Positions 62,400-64,000 of a stretch of 64,000 nucleotides of DNA are shown here, in pieces. Origin of the DNA: an uncultured Bacilli bacterium (GTDB lineage: Bacteria > Bacillota_I > Bacilli_A > RF39 > UBA660); contig CAKPRZ010000001.1 of the NCBI GenBank assembly GCA_934183165.1, forward strand, positions 1 through 64,000. Reading direction: 5' to 3'. The notes under the pieces were generated by a model. The model searched no databases and was not told where the DNA came from. It saw only the letters and a program-made list of their open reading frames with translations. The position numbers were made by a program, and so were the translations under genes. Positions within the stretch are counted from its first letter, which is position 1. Each line of letters starts with the position of its first letter.

Positions 62400-63989
62400 A
62401 TGATTGAATACGATGTTGTAAACGTACCAATTGTTGATATTGTTAACCAAATTATTTTATATGCGTCAAAGAATCGTGCCAGTGATATTCACATGGACCC
62501 TAAAGAGGATTCATTGTTAATTAGGATGCGAATTGATGGTGAATTAAAAAATCATACAGTTATTCCTAAAGCATATGAAAGAAATTTAATTACTAGGGTT
62601 AAACTAATTTCTAATATGAATATTACTGAAACCAGATTACCTCAAGATGGTGCCATCAAAGGTAGAATTGAAGGTAGAGATTTAGATATGCGTGTTTCAG
62701 TACTACCTACAAACGAAGGCGAAAAAGTAGTTATTCGTATTCTTGATTATTCAAAAAGTTTAAGTGGAATTGAATCACTTGGCTTTTCAGAAAAAAACCT
62801 AACATTACTTAAAAAAATGTTAAGTGTACCAAATGGAATTATTTTAGTAACAGGTGCTACTGGATCTGGTAAAAGTACTACTACCTACTCCATGTTACAA
62901 GAGTTAAACAAAGAAAACGTTAATATAATAACAGTCGAAGATCCAATTGAAATGAATATTGAAGGTATCAACCAAGTACAAGTTAATAGTGAAATTGGTC
63001 TTACGTTCGCGGCTGTTTTAAGATCTATTTTAAGACAAGATCCTAATATAATATTAATAGGAGAAATTCGTGATTCTGAAACTGCGCAAATCGCAGTACG
63101 TGCATCAATAACTGGTCACTTAGTTTTATCTACACTACATACAAATAATTCTTTAAGTACAATTGAAAGACTTTTAGATATGGATGTTGAAAGATATTTA
63201 CTATCAAGTGCCTTAACCGGTATTATTTCACAGAAATTAGCGCGTAAGTTATGTCCACATTGCAGAATTCAAAGAGCTGCTACCGAGTATGAGAAAGAAG
63301 TATTTAAACTTGTACTAAATAGAGATATTGATACAGTTTTTGATGCTGGGAAATGTGATAAATGTACAGATGGGTATTATGGAAGAATTGCAATTGAAGA
63401 AGTTTTGTATATTAATGATGAATTAAGAAGTGTAATTGCTAATCCAAATACAACAAAAGATGAATTAAAGAAGCTTGTTTATACTAAAGATGTTACTACT
63501 CTTCTTGGAGATGGATTAGAAAAAATAATAAATGGTTATACTACATTTAATGAAATATTCAAATTAATTGAAGTCGACCTAGAGATGAAATCTCTTAGAG
63601 AAGCTGCTCAAAATAACAATATTATAGAATCTAAAGAAGTAGCTAAGCAAGCACCAACTGAACCAGAAATAATTATTGAAGAACCACAATCAATTAAAAA
63701 GCAGGAAGTAAAGATGGAACCTCAAGTTGATAGTAGGATTATGCCAAGTCTTGCACCAAACATGAATCCAACTTTTAACCCTAATCCAGGCCCTCCTGTA
63801 TTAGAACCAAATATTAATACTAATATACCTCAAAACAACGTCATTGATATTAATCCTAGTTATAACATTAACACTGTTCAACCAGACAAAATAACGTACA
63901 ATCCTGTTGATGAATATTTTAGAGGTGAAAATGTTAAACCTATTGTAGATATATATGATTTAGATAGTGGTGATAAAAGTAACTATTAA
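62400..63989 (+). CDS. PilB/GspE/ComGA-type assembly ATPase with C-terminal tail
   Basis: 529 residues. It starts within the C-terminal catalytic fold, without the ~150-residue N1 domain of PilB. NRASDIHMDPKEDSLLIRMR, ILVTGATGSGKSTTTYSML (Walker A), LIGEIRDSETAQIAVRASIT (Walker B with Asp and Glu boxes) and LVLSTLHTNNSLSTIERL are canonical. A tetracysteine zinc site is CPHC and CDKC. From about residue 395 to 529 there is an unusual Pro/Glu/Asn-rich tail, probably disordered. It drives pilus or pseudopilus assembly with the divergent prepilin genes. AAAGGGG is the ribosome-binding site; a further gene may begin at the window's edge. Confidence 0.92.
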   Translation: MIEYDVVNVPIVDIVNQIILYASKNRASDIHMDPKEDSLLIRMRIDGELKNHTVIPKAYERNLITRVKLISNMNITETRLPQDGAIKGRIEGRDLDMRVSVLPTNEGEKVVIRILDYSKSLSGIESLGFSEKNLTLLKKMLSVPNGIILVTGATGSGKSTTTYSMLQELNKENVNIITVEDPIEMNIEGINQVQVNSEIGLTFAAVLRSILRQDPNIILIGEIRDSETAQIAVRASITGHLVLSTLHTNNSLSTIERLLDMDVERYLLSSALTGIISQKLARKLCPHCRIQRAATEYEKEVFKLVLNRDIDTVFDAGKCDKCTDGYYGRIAIEEVLYINDELRSVIANPNTTKDELKKLVYTKDVTTLLGDGLEKIINGYTTFNEIFKLIEVDLEMKSLREAAQNNNIIESKEVAKQAPTEPEIIIEEPQSIKKQEVKMEPQVDSRIMPSLAPNMNPTFNPNPGPPVLEPNINTNIPQNNVIDINPSYNINTVQPDKITYNPVDEYFRGENVKPIVDIYDLDSGDKSNY

Positions 63990-64000
63990 AAGAGTTATGA

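Noticed and set aside
63991..64000. ATG at the right edge as start of the next pilus gene
   Set aside because: Only four bases are visible and AAGAG is too close to the ATG to judge.

Overview
The window is very AT-rich DNA from a low-GC Gram-positive bacterium. The gene content points to class Bacilli: mraZ-rsmH-ftsL-PBP cell-division cluster, rimM-trmD and rplS-lepB, T-box leaders on alaS and thrS, recD2, dnaI, MBOAT and LTA-synthase-type envelope genes. A relative of the uncultured gut Erysipelotrichia/RF39-type lineages fits best, but I cannot place it to genus. Long housekeeping genes are read with the standard bacterial code (UGA is stop). Two small genes, an SspI-like spore protein and a YjcZ-like peptide, suggest spore-forming ancestry or ability.

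Layout. 1-1.8 kb is decayed accessory DNA: a serine-recombinase stub, a frameshifted rhuM and a HAD fragment around a uracil-DNA-glycosylase-like gene. 1.8-9.3 kb holds a YtrA-type regulator with its ABC transporter, an acyltransferase, a hydroxyacyl-CoA dehydrogenase, an HTH-membrane gene broken by an in-frame TGA, and a CadC/CadA-type metal efflux pair with a clear operator. 9.3-11.5 kb encodes two membrane proteins. 11.6-17.0 kb is a six-gene secretion operon: SipW-type signal peptidase, TasA-like proteins, a BspA/DUF285 repeat surface protein, and a second signal-peptidase homologue that has lost its catalytic residues. 17.1-31 kb carries tsaC, an MBOAT/SGNH acylation pair, lepB, rplS, trmD, rimM, rRNA methyltransferase, LTA-synthase-like, tspO and sspI genes, with an HD-domain pseudogene and a heavily eroded enolase pseudogene. 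31-42 kb has rnr, a surface protein, a T-box-controlled kinase-alaS operon, an AI-2E family transporter and recD2. 42-48 kb carries two very large prepilin-type proteins, one with InlB-type repeats. 48-59.6 kb has topA, def, the division cluster and T-box-controlled thrS. 59.6-64 kb has dnaI, two more prepilin-type genes (one with a BspA-like leucine-rich tail) and a PilB/ComGA-type ATPase.

Two surface-assembly themes stand out. First, a SipW/TasA-like fibre operon that pairs one active-looking and one apparently dead signal peptidase with a DUF285 protein. Second, a type IV pilus-like system whose 'pilins' have adhesin-sized C-terminal regions. At least six genes in the first 24 kb are broken, which suggests ongoing gene decay (or, less likely for so many different lesions, assembly error).
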